Origin: Gammaproteobacteria bacterium
Lineage (GTDB): Bacteria; Pseudomonadota; Gammaproteobacteria; Steroidobacterales; Steroidobacteraceae
Direction of reading: 5' to 3'
Assembly (NCBI GenBank): GCA_030038645.1
Contig: JASHSR010000085.1
Span: 1-7,682, forward strand
Length of the DNA: 7,682 bases
Shown here: positions 1 through 7,122 of the stretch, piece after piece
Position numbering within the stretch: position 1 is the stretch's first letter
Layout of the letters: each line of letters opens with the position of its first letter
Program-made: the position numbers and the translations under genes
Notes under the pieces: generated by a model
Seen by the model: only the letters and a program-made list of their open reading frames with translations
Told to the model about the DNA's origin: nothing
Database searches by the model: none

Positions 1-53
1 CAGCGGGATGACCGTTTTGTGTCGCGGTGAGAGCGGAGCGTCGGTGCGAAGGG

Positions 54-85
54 CGAGCCGAGGTCGAGCCGAGGTCGAGCAGGGT
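54..85. repeat. 11-bp tandem direct repeat, about three copies
   Basis: The unit CGAGCCGAGGT occurs exactly at 54-64 and 65-75. A third, degenerate and one base shorter copy (CGAGCAGGGT) lies at 76-85. The 11-bp period is about one helical turn. It may be simple slippage in GC-rich DNA or a regulator-binding array; nothing in the sequence decides this. Confidence 0.75.
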
Positions 86-133
86 CCTCGTCGATGGGCA
101 GGATTTGGATCGTGAGCTGTCGCAGCGGTGAAA

Positions 134-151
134 TGTAAGCGGATGTAAGCT
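134..151 (+). promoter_or_regulatory. Candidate response-regulator box: paired TGTAAGC
   Basis: ATGTAAGC occurs at 133-140 and again at 143-150, giving GTAAG at 135-139 and 145-149 with five bases between. Two GTAA-type half-sites 10 bp apart is the layout known for CpxR (GTAAA-N5-GTAAA), and direct repeats about one turn apart are general for OmpR-family regulators. The related TTTAAGCG lies at 351-358. An autoregulatory operator for the regulator encoded just downstream is an inference; the site lies some 240 bp from the start codon, which is far for direct activation unless another promoter exists. Confidence 0.35.
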
Positions 152-171
152 CGCGTCAGGTTCGGGGAGCC

Positions 172-242
172 GGGCCCTGCCGGGCCTTGTCGGGTCCTGC
201 GGGCCCTGACGAGTCCTGCCGGGCGTCCTGACGGGTCCTGCC
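172..242. repeat. Degenerate ~10-bp tandem repeat, GGGYCCTGNC
   Basis: Seven consecutive units follow a GGGYCCTGNC pattern: 172-181, 182-191, 192-200, 201-210, 211-220, 221-232 and 233-242. Most are 10 bp, one is 9 and one is 12. The array is followed directly by the palindrome GGCCCGGGCC (244-253). It is non-coding as far as I can see. It could be a slippage-prone minisatellite or a phased array affecting DNA shape upstream of the promoter. Confidence 0.7.
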
Positions 243-314
243 AGGCCCGGGCCGGAGGGCGCGGGGGAGCGAAGGAGCGAGGGCCGCGGGGGCCCAGGGG
301 CCGGGCGAGAGCGC

Positions 315-358
315 AATTCTGAACGGAATTTAATGCTGCGTTCGTGGACCTTTAAGCG
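315..358 (+). promoter_or_regulatory. Probable promoter region of the operon
   Basis: This is the only AT-richer patch upstream of the regulator gene. TTTAAT at 329-334 matches five of six bases of the sigma-70 -10 hexamer TATAAT, but the expected -35 position (about 306-311) has nothing like TTGACA, which would suit an activator-dependent promoter. The inverted repeat AATTC-N6-GAATT (315-330) abuts and overlaps the -10. TTTAA occurs at 329-333 and 351-355, 22 bp (two helical turns) apart. Transcription would start near 341 and leave a leader of about 50 nt. The promoter is predicted by eye only. Confidence 0.35.
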
Positions 359-391
359 TCGCATGCTCTGCTGTCAGGCCGGGATGCACCC

Positions 392-1072
392 ATGCGGATA
401 CTGGTCGTCGAGGACGAGAGAAAGCTGGCCGAGCTGATCGCGCGTGCGCTCCGGGCGGAGCGCTACGCGGTCGACACCGTGCACGACGGAAACGCGGCGT
501 GGCAGACGATCGAGACGTACGACTACGACCTGGTGATTCTCGATCTGATGCTTCCCGGACTCGACGGCGCGGAGATCCTGCGCCGCACGCGCCGCAGGAA
601 TCACCAAGTGCCCATCCTCATCCTCACTGCGCTCGACGCCACCGACGAGAAGGTGCGGAACTTCGAGGCGGGCGCGGACGACTATCTCACCAAGCCGTTC
701 GCGTTCGCGGAGCTTCTCGTGCGCGTCAAGGCACTGATGCGCCGCGGGCCCGTGAGCCGCGCGAGCGTGCTGCGCGTCGCCGACCTCGAGGTCGATCGCC
801 TGAGCCAGCAGGTGCGCCGCTCGGGCCGCAAGATCGATCTCACGGCGAAGGAGTACGCGCTGCTCGAGTATCTCGCCTCGAGCCCCGGACGGGTGTTCTC
901 GCGCACCATGATCATCGAGCACGTGTGGGATCAGAGCTTCGAGGGCCTCACCAACATCGTGGACGTGTACGTGCGGCATCTGCGCGGCAAGGTGGACGAT
1001 CCGTTCCCGACGAAGCTCATCCGCACGGTGCGCGGAGCCGGCTACTGCATCGGCGAGGGCGCCGAGCCGTGA
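392..1072 (+). CDS. OmpR/PhoB-family response regulator
   Basis: This 226-residue transcription factor would bind DNA when phosphorylated by the kinase encoded next to it. The receiver domain (about 1-115) has the acidic pair E7/D8, the phospho-acceptor D51 in a VILDLMLPGLDG context, T79 and K101 (LTKPF), so all catalytic positions are intact. The C-terminal winged helix (about 130-222) ends in the typical IRTVRGAGY signature. The ATG at 392 gives the canonical MRILVVEDE start; only a weak purine stretch (GGGA, 381-384) precedes it. The stop overlaps the kinase start by four bases. Overall it resembles the CusR/CopR/QseB-like branch, but that resemblance does not reveal the signal. Autoregulation through the upstream boxes is likely by analogy, not shown. 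Confidence 0.95.
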   Translation: MRILVVEDERKLAELIARALRAERYAVDTVHDGNAAWQTIETYDYDLVILDLMLPGLDGAEILRRTRRRNHQVPILILTALDATDEKVRNFEAGADDYLTKPFAFAELLVRVKALMRRGPVSRASVLRVADLEVDRLSQQVRRSGRKIDLTAKEYALLEYLASSPGRVFSRTMIIEHVWDQSFEGLTNIVDVYVRHLRGKVDDPFPTKLIRTVRGAGYCIGEGAEP

Positions 1073-2541
1073 ACACCCGATCGCTCAGCTTCAGGCTCGT
1101 CGCCTGGTATGCGGGTCTGCTGACGCTCGTGTTCGTGCTGCTCGGCGCCGTGACGTTCGCCGTCGTGGCGAACGATCTCGAGAGCAACGTGCGCGCCAAT
1201 CAGATGCGGCGGGCGCAGCAGATCGCAGATACGCTCTTGAGGGGCGTCGACCGCTCTGGCGAGGCGGCGCTCGCCGCCTCGGTGGAGAAGCTGTACGCGC
1301 CGGCGGCCAACGATCGATTCATCCGCATCACGCGCGGCGACGGCCACGTGGTGTTTCGGTCCGGCGAGCCGCGCGACCGCGGCTTCGATCCCGCCGCCGT
1401 CCCGCCGCCCGCGCTCGGGAGCGTCGAGTCCGAGCGGGTCGAGCCCTGGCGCGAGGTCCGGCTGCCGGGTGGCGCGGGCCTCTTGATCGCCGCCGTGCCG
1501 CATCGGGCGGCGAGCGGCACGCTCTACACGGTCGAGGTCGGCGCCTCGATCGCTCCCGTCGAGACGGCGCTCGCACGGCTGCTCACCGTGCTCGCCGTCG
1601 GCCTGCCGATCGCGGTGCTGCTCGCGGCGGCGGGAGGCGTCTTCCTCGTGAAGCGCTCGCTCGAGCCGGTGGAGCGCATCGCGCGCAAGGCCGAGGCGAT
1701 CACCCAACACAGCCTGAGCGAGCGCTTGCCGGTCGCGAGCACCGGCGATGAGCTCGAGCGGCTCTCGATCTCGCTCAATCACATGATCAGCCGGCTCGAG
1801 GAGGCGGTCCACGGCTCGAAGCGGCTCGTGGCCGACGCCTCGCACGAGCTGCGCACCCCGCTCACCGTGCTGCGCGGCGAGCTCGAGAGCCTCACGGCCG
1901 ACCCGCAGCTGACGCCACGCCTGCGCGAGACGCTCGGCAGCCTGCTCGAGGAGGTCGAGAGGCTCGCGGCGGTGGTCGACGGCCTGCTCGCGCTGTCGCG
2001 TCTCGATGCCGGCGAAGCCCGCAGCGAGTGGGTGAAGTTCGATCTTGCGCAACTCGTCGCGACGACGTCCGATCAGATGAGCCTACTCGCCGAGGACAAG
2101 GGGATTACGATCGGGTGCGAGGCGCCGCGCGGTGTCGTGGTGACCGGCGACCGCGCCCGCCTGAAGCAGGTAGTGGTCAATCTGCTCGACAATGCGATCA
2201 AGTACACGCCGAACGGCGGCGCCGTGCGCCTGCGGGTCGCGCGCGGCGAGGGCCAGGCGGTGCTCGAGGTCTCCGACACCGGGATCGGCATTCCTCGCGA
2301 AGCGCTGCCGCACGTATTCGAGCGCTTCTTCCGCGTCGAGCGCTCGCGGACACGCGAGCAGGGCGGCGCGGGGCTCGGGCTTTCGATCGTCAAGGCCATC
2401 TGCACGGCTCATGGGGCGCTCGTCGAGGTGGAGAGCACCGCGGAGCAGGGCAGCCGATTCCGCATCCGCCTGCCGCTCGCCGGCCCCGAGCCCGAGCGTC
2501 CCGTGCAACCTCAGCGAGCGGCGGCAACAGGAGAGCGCTAG
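1069..2541 (+). CDS. HAMP-domain sensor histidine kinase
   Basis: This 490-residue inner-membrane kinase is the likely partner of the preceding regulator. Residues 11-34 form TM1, about 35-170 a periplasmic sensor region without a fold I recognise, 171-194 TM2 and about 195-248 a HAMP linker. The H box ASHELRTPL carries phospho-acceptor H259. The ATPase domain shows the N box (N371, N375 in NLLDNAIKYTPNGG), the D box (D403 in SDTGIGIP), an F box (ERFFRVERS) and the G2 box GAGLGLSIVKAI (about 433-444). The frame stays open upstream to 499, but the GTG at 1069 overlaps the regulator stop (GTGA) and gives a normal N-terminus with a membrane segment; the upstream translation is Arg-rich nonsense. 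General sequence style recalls CusS/heavy-metal-type kinases, but no metal-binding motif is evident in the sensor region. Confidence 0.94.
   Translation: MNTRSLSFRLVAWYAGLLTLVFVLLGAVTFAVVANDLESNVRANQMRRAQQIADTLLRGVDRSGEAALAASVEKLYAPAANDRFIRITRGDGHVVFRSGEPRDRGFDPAAVPPPALGSVESERVEPWREVRLPGGAGLLIAAVPHRAASGTLYTVEVGASIAPVETALARLLTVLAVGLPIAVLLAAAGGVFLVKRSLEPVERIARKAEAITQHSLSERLPVASTGDELERLSISLNHMISRLEEAVHGSKRLVADASHELRTPLTVLRGELESLTADPQLTPRLRETLGSLLEEVERLAAVVDGLLALSRLDAGEARSEWVKFDLAQLVATTSDQMSLLAEDKGITIGCEAPRGVVVTGDRARLKQVVVNLLDNAIKYTPNGGAVRLRVARGEGQAVLEVSDTGIGIPREALPHVFERFFRVERSRTREQGGAGLGLSIVKAICTAHGALVEVESTAEQGSRFRIRLPLAGPEPERPVQPQRAAATGER
2529..2535 (+). promoter_or_regulatory. Ribosome binding site for the RND permease gene
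   Basis: AGGAGAG lies inside the last kinase codons, nine bases before the GTG at 2545. It is a strong Shine-Dalgarno match and supports the GTG start, for which no in-frame ATG alternative makes a sensible N-terminus. Confidence 0.75.
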
Positions 2542-2544
2542 GCC

Positions 2545-5500
2545 GTGTGGATCGTACAACTCGCGCTGCGGCGCCCCTATACGTTCGTCGTGCTCGCCCT
2601 GCTCATCGCGCTGTTCGGCGTGCGCGCGGCGCTCGTCACACCGACCGACATCTTCCCGAACATCGACCTCCCCGTGGTGAGCGTCGTGTGGACCTACACG
2701 GGGATGCTCCCGAGAGACATGTCGGGACGCATCGTCTATTTCTATGAGCGGACGCTTTCGACCGAAGTCAACGACATCCAGCACATCGAATCGCAGTCGG
2801 TCGACGGCTACGGCATCGTCAAGATCTTCTTCCAGCCGGGCGTGGACATCGCCAATGCGGTCGCGCAGGTCACCGCGGTCTCGCAGACCGTGCTCAAGTA
2901 CTTGCCGCAGGGCATCACACCGCCCTATGTCCTCGCTTACGACGCCTCGAGCGTGCCGATCCTGGAGATCGCGCTCTCGGGCAAGAGGCTGACCCCGGCG
3001 CAACTATTCGATGATGGGCAGAACTTCATCCGGCCGGATCTCGAGACCGTCGCCGGCGCGGCAGTACCGTCGCCGTACGGAGGCGTGGACCGGGCCGTCG
3101 AGGTCGACCTCAACCCGCAGGCGATGCAGGCCCACGGCGTCTCGGCCGAGGACGTCGTCAACGCGATCACGGACCAGAACCTCAACCCGACCGCGGGCGA
3201 CATGAAGATCGGCAAGTTCGACTGGAACGTCGACATCAACGCGAGCCCCATCCGGCGCGCACAGCTCAACAATCTGCCGGTGAAGAAGGTCGGCGGCACG
3301 GTGATTTACCTGCACGATGTGGGCTACGTGCACGACGGCGGCCCGCCGCAGACCAATCTCGTGAGGGTGAACGGCTCGCACGCGGTGCTCATGACGGTCC
3401 TGAAGGCCGGCGAGGCCTCCACTCTCGACATCATCTCCGGGATCAAGAGCATCCTGCCGCGCGTGGAGGCCTCGCTCCCCTCGAGCCTGCACCTGCGCAT
3501 CGTGAACGACCAGTCGTTGTTCGTGAAGGCCGCGGTCTCCGGCGTCGTCCGCGAAGCGGCGATCGCCGCGCTGCTCGTCGGATTGCTCATCCTGCTGTTC
3601 CTCGGCAGCTGGCGCTCGACCGTCATCATCCTCATCGAGATTCCGCTCGCGATCCTGTTCTCGCTCACGACGCTCTCGTGGCTCGGCGAGTCGATGAACG
3701 TCATGACGCTCGGAGGGCTCGCGCTCGCGGTCGGCATCCTGGTGGACGACGGGACGGTGACGATCGAGAACATCAACTACCATCTCGAGATGGGCAAGGC
3801 CATCGTGCCCGCGATCCTCGACGGAGCCCAGCAGATCGTCATTCCCGCATTCGTGACGCTGCTCTGCCTGAGCATCGTGTTCGTGCCGATGTCCCAGCTC
3901 GGCGGCGTCGCCGGATATCTCTTCCGGCCGATGGCCTTGGCCGTGGTGTTTGCGCTCACGGGCTCCTTCATCCTCTCTAGGACGCTCGTGCCCACGATGG
4001 CGCACTATCTCCTGCGCGCTCACGCCGGAGATGCGGCTCACGGCGCACAGGGCGAGCCGCACGGCCGGCCCGGCAACGCATTCACGCGCTTCCAGGCCGG
4101 CTTCGAGCGCCGCTTCCTGCGCTTTCGCGAGCTCTACCGTGCGCTGCTCGTGCTTGCCCTCGCGAGCCCCAAGGCGTTCATCACGGGGTTCCTCGCCTGC
4201 GTCGTGGTATCGTTCGCGCTCACGCCGTTCCTCGGCAAGAACTTCTTCCCCGACGTCGATTCCGGCCTCATTCTGATGCACGTGCGCGCTCAACCGGGCA
4301 CACGCATCGAGGAGACCGCGCGGCTCTTCGACGAGATCGAGCACGCCGTGCGCCGGATCATTCCGCCCGCCGAGATCGACAGCATCACGGACAACATCGG
4401 CCTGCCCTTCAGCGGCATCAACATGGCCTACCAGAACACCGGTACGGTCGGCCCGGAGGACGGCGACGCGCTCATCTCACTCGCGGCCGGCCACGCGCCG
4501 ACCGCCTCCTATGTCAAGGCGCTGAGGACGGACTTGCCGCGCGAGTTCCCGGGTACGACGTTCTCGTTCCTGCCGGCGGACATCGTCTCGCAGATCCTCA
4601 ATTTCGGCCTGCCCGCGCCGATCGATCTGCAGGTCATCGGCAAGGACCAGCGGGCCGATTACCGCTACGCGGCGGATCTGCTGCGCCGCATCCGCGGGGT
4701 GCCCGGCATCGCGGATGCGCGGATCCAGCAGGTGTTAGACTACCCACAGATCAATGTCGACGTGGACCGGACGCTTGCTCAGGAAGTGGGGCTTTCGGAA
4801 CGTGACATCGCGAACAGTCTGCTCGTCACGTTGTCCGGAAGCGGGCAGGTGAGGCCGAACTTCTGGCTCAATACCCAGACCGGCGTGCGATACCGCGTCG
4901 TGACGCAGATGCCCCAGTACCGCATCGACAACGTGTCGGACCTCGATGAGTTGCCGCTCACTTCGACCGATACGCGCGACCCGGCGTACCTCGGAGGCGT
5001 CGCGAGCATCGGTCTCAGCCCCGGCGCGGCGTTGATCTCGCATTACGACGTGCAGCCCGTCATCGACATCTACGGCGCGACGCAGGGGCGCGACCTCGGC
5101 TCCGTCGCGAGCGCCGTCCAGCGCATCGTGCGGAAGACGAAGGCCGAGGTGCCGAAGGGGTCTTACGTCGCCCTGCGCGGACAGGTCGACACCATGCAGA
5201 GCGCCTACTCGCAGCTGTATCTCGGCCTCGCCGCCGCCGTCGTGCTCATCTACCTCGTGATCGTCGTGAATTTCCAATCCTGGACCGACCCATTCATCAT
5301 CATCACCGCTCTGCCGGCCGCGCTCGCGGGCATCGTGTGGATGCTGTTCATGACCGGCACGCCGCTCTCGGTACCGGCCCTGACGGGCGCGATCATGTGC
5401 ATGGGCATCGCCACGGCGAACAGTATTCTCGTCGTGAGCTTCGCCCGCGAAGGCCTTTCGAAGGGGCTCGATGCGGCCTCGGCGGCGCTCGAGGCCGGCA

Positions 5501-5745
5501 TCGTCCGGCTGCGTCCGGTGCTCATGACTGCGCTCGCCATGATCGTCGGGATGGTGCCGATGGCTCTGGCGCTCGGGGAGGGCGGCGAGCAGAACGCGCC
5601 GCTCGGCCGGGCGGTGATCGGCGGTCTCGCCGTGGCGACCGTCGCGACGCTGTTCTTCGTTCCGACCGTCTTCAGCGTCCTGCATCGCAAGCATGGCAGC
5701 GGGGCGCAGGGCGCGAGCGCCGCACCGTCCGGGGCCGCCGCTTGA
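2545..5745 (+). CDS. RND-family efflux permease, HAE1-like
   Basis: This 1066-residue protein (AcrB has 1049) is the inner-membrane proton/substrate antiporter of the tripartite pump. It shows the full RND plan: TM1 (about 11-31), periplasmic porter/docking half (32-332), TM2-TM6 (338-355, 358-378, 385-404, 430-449, 462-484), a cytoplasmic linker (485-542), TM7 (543-561), the second periplasmic half, then TM8-TM12 (893-912, 917-936, about 941-965, 990-1010, 1023-1046). TM4 carries the proton-relay pair D401-D402 (GILVDDGTVTIEN), matching AcrB D407/D408, and TM11 has R990 in RPVLMTALAM, matching AcrB R971. The position of AcrB K940 in TM10 is A958 (GIATANSIL). The double Asp argues against a CusA-type metal pump, which has a single Asp there. 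GTG start, three bases after the kinase stop. The permease gene precedes the MFP gene, the reverse of acrAB. Substrate unknown; the C-terminal tail is Ala/Gly-rich. Confidence 0.95.
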   Translation: MWIVQLALRRPYTFVVLALLIALFGVRAALVTPTDIFPNIDLPVVSVVWTYTGMLPRDMSGRIVYFYERTLSTEVNDIQHIESQSVDGYGIVKIFFQPGVDIANAVAQVTAVSQTVLKYLPQGITPPYVLAYDASSVPILEIALSGKRLTPAQLFDDGQNFIRPDLETVAGAAVPSPYGGVDRAVEVDLNPQAMQAHGVSAEDVVNAITDQNLNPTAGDMKIGKFDWNVDINASPIRRAQLNNLPVKKVGGTVIYLHDVGYVHDGGPPQTNLVRVNGSHAVLMTVLKAGEASTLDIISGIKSILPRVEASLPSSLHLRIVNDQSLFVKAAVSGVVREAAIAALLVGLLILLFLGSWRSTVIILIEIPLAILFSLTTLSWLGESMNVMTLGGLALAVGILVDDGTVTIENINYHLEMGKAIVPAILDGAQQIVIPAFVTLLCLSIVFVPMSQLGGVAGYLFRPMALAVVFALTGSFILSRTLVPTMAHYLLRAHAGDAAHGAQGEPHGRPGNAFTRFQAGFERRFLRFRELYRALLVLALASPKAFITGFLACVVVSFALTPFLGKNFFPDVDSGLILMHVRAQPGTRIEETARLFDEIEHAVRRIIPPAEIDSITDNIGLPFSGINMAYQNTGTVGPEDGDALISLAAGHAPTASYVKALRTDLPREFPGTTFSFLPADIVSQILNFGLPAPIDLQVIGKDQRADYRYAADLLRRIRGVPGIADARIQQVLDYPQINVDVDRTLAQEVGLSERDIANSLLVTLSGSGQVRPNFWLNTQTGVRYRVVTQMPQYRIDNVSDLDELPLTSTDTRDPAYLGGVASIGLSPGAALISHYDVQPVIDIYGATQGRDLGSVASAVQRIVRKTKAEVPKGSYVALRGQVDTMQSAYSQLYLGLAAAVVLIYLVIVVNFQSWTDPFIIITALPAALAGIVWMLFMTGTPLSVPALTGAIMCMGIATANSILVVSFAREGLSKGLDAASAALEAGIVRLRPVLMTALAMIVGMVPMALALGEGGEQNAPLGRAVIGGLAVATVATLFFVPTVFSVLHRKHGSGAQGASAAPSGAAA

Positions 5746-5751
5746 TCGTAG

Positions 5752-5757
5752 AGGAGA
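5752..5757 (+). promoter_or_regulatory. Ribosome binding site for the MFP gene
   Basis: AGGAGA lies in the 18-base gap after the permease stop, six bases before the TTG at 5764. It decides the start of the next gene, which has a rare TTG codon and no upstream in-frame ATG in the gap. Confidence 0.75.
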
Positions 5758-5763
5758 CTCGCG

Positions 5764-7122
5764 TTGACCGAGCCAGATGACTCTGCAAAGCCGCTGCCGT
5801 CCGTGGGCCGAGAGGCGCCGTCGCCGCTCGCTTTGCCGCCGGGCAAGCTCCGGCGTATCGGACTCGTGGCCTTGGGCGTCGCCCTCTTGATCGCCGTCGC
5901 CGGCATCGTGGACCGGGAGATCAACGAGCGGGCGGTCGCGCGCTGGACGGCCGAGCAGGCGGTCCCGAGCGTCTCGGTCATCGTGCCCCAGCGCGGCGGG
6001 AGCGCGGGACCGCTCGTCCTTCCCGGCGACATCAAGGCCTGGTACGAGGCTCCGATCTACGCGCGGGTCAGCGGATACCTGCAGCAGTGGTATTTCGACT
6101 TCGGCGCTCACGTGACGAGGGGCCAGGTTCTCGCGACGATCGAGACGCCCGACCTCGACGCGCAGCTCGCCGCCGCGCAGGCCGATCTCGACGCCGCCCG
6201 GGCGAAGGTGAACGTCGCGAAGGCTGCGATGGACTATGCGCAGACGACCTACGTCCGCTGGCGCGACTCGCCGAAGGGCGTCGTCTCCGTGCAAGAGACG
6301 GAGGAGAAGAAAGCGGACTACGAGACGGCGCGCGCGAGCTACGATGCCGCCGTCGCCGGCGTGAGGTCGGATGAGGGGGCCGTCGATCGGTTGCAGGTCC
6401 TCGAGCAGTTCAAGCGTATCGTCGCCCCCTTCGACGGAGTCGTGACCCTGCGCAACACGGACCGCGGCGCGCTCATCAATGCGGGGAGCGGCGCGGGCGG
6501 CGGCAGCGCTCCGCAGCTGTTCCGCATCGCCGATGTCCACGAGATGCGCGTGTTCGTCCAGGTCCCCCAGGCGATGTCCGGCGGGATTACCCCCGGAATG
6601 AGCGCGGATTTGTACCTGCCACAGTATCCCGAGCGCTTGTTCAAGGCGGTCGTGGCGACCACGGCGCGGGCGATCGATCCGGTCTCTCGCACGCTGCTCG
6701 TCGAGTTGCACGCGGACAACCCCGATGGCGTGCTGCAGCCGGGCACCTACACGGAGGTGCATTTCAAATTGCGCTCGAATCCCGATGTCCTCTCGATTCC
6801 GGCGACCGCGCTCATCTTCCAACAAGCCGGGATGCAGGTGGCCGTGATAGGCCCGCACGACCGGGCCGAGCTGCGGCCGGTGACGCTCGGGCGGAACTTC
6901 GGCGCGGACGTCGAGGTCCTCAAAGGGCTTTCACCCTCCGACCGGGTCATCAACAGCCCCCCGGATTCATTGCAGGACGGCGAGCAGGTGAACGTCGTGA
7001 ATCCTCTCCCGCCGAACGGCGGCGAGCTCGCCAGCACGAGGGGCGCGGCGGCCCGTTCCGACCGTGGCGATCCGGCCGCCGTACGCGCTTCCGCGTCCGA
7101 CGCGCGCGAGGCCGTCCATTGA
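5764..7122 (+). CDS. RND pump membrane fusion protein (periplasmic adaptor)
   Basis: This 452-residue HlyD/AcrA-family adaptor links the permease to the outer-membrane channel. An N-terminal cytoplasmic stretch (1-31) is followed by one membrane anchor (about 32-49) with no lipobox cysteine, so it is anchored by a helix rather than by lipid. The two lipoyl half-motifs are at about 99-127 (YARVSGYL, then GAHVTRGQVLATIETPDL) and 219-239 (IVAPFDGVV, D224-G225). They flank an Ala/Glu-rich alpha-hairpin (about 128-215). A beta-barrel domain and a membrane-proximal domain follow (about 240-415, including LSIPATALIF and a LSPSDRVI segment). The last 30 or so residues are low-complexity, rich in Ala, Arg and Ser. 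The TTG start is supported by AGGAGA upstream. The gene runs into the OMF gene with a 4-bp TTGA overlap. Confidence 0.93.
   Translation: MTEPDDSAKPLPSVGREAPSPLALPPGKLRRIGLVALGVALLIAVAGIVDREINERAVARWTAEQAVPSVSVIVPQRGGSAGPLVLPGDIKAWYEAPIYARVSGYLQQWYFDFGAHVTRGQVLATIETPDLDAQLAAAQADLDAARAKVNVAKAAMDYAQTTYVRWRDSPKGVVSVQETEEKKADYETARASYDAAVAGVRSDEGAVDRLQVLEQFKRIVAPFDGVVTLRNTDRGALINAGSGAGGGSAPQLFRIADVHEMRVFVQVPQAMSGGITPGMSADLYLPQYPERLFKAVVATTARAIDPVSRTLLVELHADNPDGVLQPGTYTEVHFKLRSNPDVLSIPATALIFQQAGMQVAVIGPHDRAELRPVTLGRNFGADVEVLKGLSPSDRVINSPPDSLQDGEQVNVVNPLPPNGGELASTRGAAARSDRGDPAAVRASASDAREAVH
7106..7109 (+). promoter_or_regulatory. Possible ribosome binding site for the OMF gene (TTG 7119)
   Basis: GAGG lies nine bases before the TTG at 7119 and is the best Shine-Dalgarno match among the candidate OMF starts. 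It is only four bases long in GC-rich sequence, so it is weak evidence. Confidence 0.35.

Larger units (their letters stand above)
1..391. other. Non-coding leader region upstream of the operon
   Basis: I see no open frame in this stretch with a recognisable protein or a credible start plus ribosome binding site. It is very GC-rich with strongly repetitive composition (11-bp repeats at 54-85, about 10-bp repeats at 172-242, palindromes such as GGCCCGGGCC at 244-253 and GGGCC/GGCCC at 281-295). The base composition drops to an AT-richer patch at about 314-356 just before the regulator gene. The most likely role is the regulatory region of the downstream operon, perhaps together with the tail of an upstream intergenic region. 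The left edge is arbitrary, so the end of a neighbouring gene in the first few dozen bases cannot be excluded. Confidence 0.6.

Noticed and set aside
281..295. GGGCC-N5-GGCCC hairpin as a terminator of an upstream gene
   Set aside because: The stem is only five pairs, there is no following T-run, and such palindromes are common by chance in this composition.
1..391. CRISPR array or mobile-element end suggested by the repeats
   Set aside because: Units are 10-11 bp without unique spacers, and there are no long terminal inverted repeats or transposase fragments.
499..1068. N-terminal extension of the kinase frame into the regulator gene
   Set aside because: The extra 190 residues are low-complexity Arg-rich sequence read out of frame from the regulator. 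The GTG at 1069 gives a proper kinase N-terminus.
1042..2052. A 336-codon minus-strand open frame opposite the kinase
   Set aside because: Arg/Glu/His-rich shadow translation with no family resemblance; the plus-strand kinase explains the conservation.
2028..2747. A 239-codon plus-strand frame across the kinase/permease junction
   Set aside because: Arg-rich out-of-frame translation overlapping two confident genes, with no motif.
3004..4344. A 446-codon minus-strand open frame within the permease gene
   Set aside because: Same pattern: highly charged, repetitive composition without motifs, opposite conserved transmembrane segments of the permease.
2545..5745. Assignment of the permease as a CusA/CzcA-type metal exporter because of the metal-style two-component neighbours
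   Set aside because: TM4 carries the double Asp of HAE-type pumps rather than the single Asp of metal RND pumps, and I see no methionine ladder.
4735..6858. A 707-codon open frame on the minus strand opposite the permease end and the MFP gene
   Set aside because: Its translation is Arg/His/Asp-rich with no recognisable domain and lies fully antisense to two clearly real genes. Long antisense frames are expected from the codon bias of GC-rich genes.
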